From the NCBI GenBank assembly GCA_022769545.1, contig JALEJS010000038.1:62001-126000 (forward strand): a stretch of DNA of 64,000 nt, written 5' to 3'. A program made the translations under genes and the position numbers. The notes beneath the pieces were generated by a model, which made no database searches, was not told where the DNA came from, and saw only the letters and a program-made list of their open reading frames with translations. The stretch is from Blautia sp. GTDB lineage: Bacteria > Bacillota > Clostridia > Lachnospirales > Lachnospiraceae. Shown in pieces: positions 61,358 to 64,000 of this stretch (position 1 is the stretch's first letter; each line of letters opens with the position of its first letter).

Positions 61358-62182
61358 ATGACGAGAGGAATCAAAGAATGGAAACGTCTTGCCAGAATGT
61401 CGCTGAAGGGGAATTATGCTTTTCCGGTTCTGGCACTGGTGATCTCCACGGTGGTGTCTGTGATGGGGAATTCTCTCACATCCGGGCTGTTTCCGGGCAC
61501 ATCTGCAAGTGCGTTGATATTGTCTCAGATATTTGCTTTTATTTTGTCTCTGGTCATCAGTGTTTTTACAGCCGGGATCAGTTATCTTTATCTGAACATT
61601 GCAAGAAGAAAAACCTTCTCTTTTTCAGATCTGCTGTATTTCTTTAAAAATCAGCCGGACCGTGTGATCATTGCAACACTGGTGCTCACGGTGATCGACC
61701 TGATCGTGACCATTCCGGTCAATTATTACGGACTTACGGCGGATCCCGGGACAACGATGGAGGAGTACTCCACATGGGCGGTAACCTATCTGGGACTGAT
61801 GCTGGGAGCCATAATTCTGAATATGCTTCTGACACTGCCCTTTGTGCTGGTTTACTACCTGCTGGCGGATGAACCGCAGCTGAGCGGGCTTCAGGCACTG
61901 AAGGAAAGCATGAAGATGATGAAGGGACACATCGGCAGATATCTTCTTCTGCAGATCAGCTTTATTCCGTGGATGATCGCATCCATGTTTACTTTTTATA
62001 TTGCTCTTTTGTGGCTGCTTCCTTACATGGAGATGTCGGCAGTGATGTTTTACCGGGATCTTCGCGGAGAGCTGGACACGTTTTCGACAGGTACCCCCGC
62101 CGGTGCGGAACCAGTGACACGGCAGCTGCTGCAGGAATCGGAAGATCCTGCGCCGGGGGATGACTATAACGCGGAGGCATAA
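61358..62182 (+). CDS. DUF975 family membrane protein
   Basis: AFILSLVISVFTAGISYLYLNIARRKTFSFSDLLYFF..., ALKESMKMMKGHIGRYLLLQISFIPW typical of DUF975. Confidence 0.8.
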   Translation: MTRGIKEWKRLARMSLKGNYAFPVLALVISTVVSVMGNSLTSGLFPGTSASALILSQIFAFILSLVISVFTAGISYLYLNIARRKTFSFSDLLYFFKNQPDRVIIATLVLTVIDLIVTIPVNYYGLTADPGTTMEEYSTWAVTYLGLMLGAIILNMLLTLPFVLVYYLLADEPQLSGLQALKESMKMMKGHIGRYLLLQISFIPWMIASMFTFYIALLWLLPYMEMSAVMFYRDLRGELDTFSTGTPAGAEPVTRQLLQESEDPAPGDDYNAEA

Positions 62183-62189
62183 TCAGAAT

Positions 62190-64000
62190 ATGGATATTAT
62201 TCAGGTAATTACAAAAGAACTGAATGTACAGAGATGGCAGGTGGAGGCTGCGGTAAAGCTCATCGATGAGGGTTATACCATTCCTTTTATTTCCCGCTAC
62301 CGGAAGGAAGCGACGGGCGTGCTGAATGATGAGCAGCTGCGAAACCTTCACGAGAGACTGACGTATCTTCGGAATCTGGAGGAAAAAAAGCAGCAGGTGC
62401 TGGGCAGTATCCGGGAGCAGGGCAAACTGACGCCGGAGCTGGAGCAGCAGATTCTGGATGCGCAGACACTGGTGGTGGTGGAGGACCTGTATCGCCCGTA
62501 CCGCCCGAAGCGCCGCACCAGAGCGACCATTGCGAAGGAAAAAGGACTGGAGCCGCTGGCCAATATTATCATGCTGCAGATGACAGACAAGTCACTGGAG
62601 GAGGAAGCCCGTCCGTTTCTCTCGGCAGAAAAGGAAGTCGCCACGGTGGAAGATGCCATCATGGGGGCAAAGGATATCATTGCGGAGCATGTATCCGATC
62701 AGGCAGATTATCGTATCCGCATCCGCGAGATGACCATGAACAGGGGAAGTGTTTCTTCTGCGGCCAAGGACCCGGAGGCACAGTCTGTCTATGAAATGTA
62801 TTACGAATTTGAGGAGCCGGTGAAAAAGCTGGCAGGCCACCGGATTCTGGCACTGAACCGGGGAGAAAAGGAAAAGATCCTTACGGTGAAGGTGAATGCT
62901 CCCGAAGAGGAAATTCTTTCGTATCTTGAGAGGCAGATCATTACCAGAGACAACCCGGTGACGACACCGGTTCTGAAGGAAGTGGCGGAGGACAGCTACC
63001 GTCGCCTGATCGGACCGGCCATTGAGCGTGAGATCCGCAGTGACCTCACGGAAAAGGCAGAGGATGGAGCGATCCATGTATTCGGCAAAAATCTGGAGCA
63101 GCTTCTGATGCAGCCTCCCGTTGCGGGACAGGTGGTTCTGGGATGGGATCCGGCTTTTCGGACCGGCTGCAAGCTGGCTGTGGTGGATACCACGGGGAAG
63201 GTACTGGATACCACCGTTGTGTATCCTACGGCACCTACCACGGAGGCAAAGATCCGTGCAGCCAAGGACACCGTGAAGAAAATGATACACAAATACGGAA
63301 TCACACTGATTTCTGTGGGGAACGGCACTGCTTCCAGGGAATCGGAGCAGGTAATCGTGGAGCTTCTCAAAGAGCTGAACGAGCCGGTCCGGTATGTGAT
63401 TACCAACGAGGCGGGGGCATCCGTGTATTCCGCAAGCAAGCTGGCGACCGAAGAATTTCCGAATTTTGACGTAGGTCAGAGAAGCGCGACATCGATTGCA
63501 CGCCGCGTGCAGGATCCGCTGGCAGAGCTGGTAAAAATCGATCCGAAATCCATCGGTGTGGGACAGTATCAGCATGATATGAATCAGAAAAAGCTGGGAG
63601 AGGCTTTGAATGGTGTGGTTGAGGACTGTGTAAACAAGGTCGGCGTGGATCTGAACACCGCGTCCGTCTCTCTTCTGGAGTACATTTCCGGAATCAGTAA
63701 GGCTGTGGCCAAAAACATTGTACTTTACCGGGAGGAAAACGGAAAATTCCGTGACCGCAGAGAGCTTCTGAAGGTGGCAAAGCTTGGCCCGAAGGCATTT
63801 GAACAGTGTGCCGGATTTATGCGAATCACAGGAGGAAGCAACCCGCTGGATGCCACCAGCGTCCATCCGGAAAGCTATGAGGCTGCAGGAAAGCTTCTTG
63901 CAAAGCTCGGGTTTGCGCCGGAGGATATCATTTGCGGCAGACTGAAAGGGATTTCCCGTAAAATTAAGGATTATAAAAAATTGTCTGAAGAGCTGGGCAT
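62190..64000 (+). CDS. tex: Tex family RNA-binding transcription accessory protein (truncated by window end)
   Basis: Not in the ORF track because no stop lies in the window; reads MDIIQVITKELNVQRWQVEAAVKLIDEGYTIPFISRYRKEATGVLNDEQL..., GWDPAFRTGCKLAVVDTTGKVL. Confidence 0.93.
   Translation, partial: MDIIQVITKELNVQRWQVEAAVKLIDEGYTIPFISRYRKEATGVLNDEQLRNLHERLTYLRNLEEKKQQVLGSIREQGKLTPELEQQILDAQTLVVVEDLYRPYRPKRRTRATIAKEKGLEPLANIIMLQMTDKSLEEEARPFLSAEKEVATVEDAIMGAKDIIAEHVSDQADYRIRIREMTMNRGSVSSAAKDPEAQSVYEMYYEFEEPVKKLAGHRILALNRGEKEKILTVKVNAPEEEILSYLERQIITRDNPVTTPVLKEVAEDSYRRLIGPAIEREIRSDLTEKAEDGAIHVFGKNLEQLLMQPPVAGQVVLGWDPAFRTGCKLAVVDTTGKVLDTTVVYPTAPTTEAKIRAAKDTVKKMIHKYGITLISVGNGTASRESEQVIVELLKELNEPVRYVITNEAGASVYSASKLATEEFPNFDVGQRSATSIARRVQDPLAELVKIDPKSIGVGQYQHDMNQKKLGEALNGVVEDCVNKVGVDLNTASVSLLEYISGISKAVAKNIVLYREENGKFRDRRELLKVAKLGPKAFEQCAGFMRITGGSNPLDATSVHPESYEAAGKLLAKLGFAPEDIICGRLKGISRKIKDYKKLSEELG

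Noticed and set aside
62592-63866. 424 aa antisense ORF listed at the right end
   Set aside because: It lies opposite the unlisted tex gene, which is clearly coding on the + strand and was omitted only because it runs off the window.

Overview
This 64 kb window comes from a Firmicutes/Clostridia-type chromosome, probably Lachnospiraceae; that placement is inferred from protein style and gene order, with no database search. Most of it is dense core metabolism:
- a complete F1Fo ATP synthase operon
- a nucleoside salvage and import operon: udp, cdd, deoC, add, punA, a BMP-type ABC importer, udk and tdk
- typA; dapA/dapB; a second BMP-type ABC importer followed by an N-acyl-D-amino-acid deacylase and an M20/YgeY-type hydrolase
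- an orphan eukaryotic-type hisA; hpf; secA; dapF
- a TPP-riboswitch thiamin salvage operon: thiE, thiD, cytX, thiW, thiM
- prfB with a programmed +1 frameshift; an ACT protein, hom, an apgM-like gene and lysC; DUF975; and a tex gene truncated by the window end.

The most unusual part is an accessory-looking cassette (about 20.46-31.43 kb) bounded by two bidirectional terminators. It holds a divergently transcribed LytTR two-component operon with two partial or unequal histidine-kinase-like proteins. Opposite this is a five-gene operon encoding a HerA/FtsK-like ATPase with a Ser-rich insertion, a short acidic disordered protein, a protein with a Big_2-like domain but no signal peptide, an Hsp70 that lacks the usual lid, and a TPR/TM protein whose N-terminus looks like a J-domain without HPD. 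I consider this ATPase-Hsp70 module the best candidate for an undescribed system. Its function is unknown.

Other observations of note are a c-subunit with a two-carboxylate (Na+-type) motif, candidate switch-like leaders at hpf and the second BMP operon, and terminators placed directly after both BMP genes. No rRNA, tRNA, CRISPR array or transposase was recognised.
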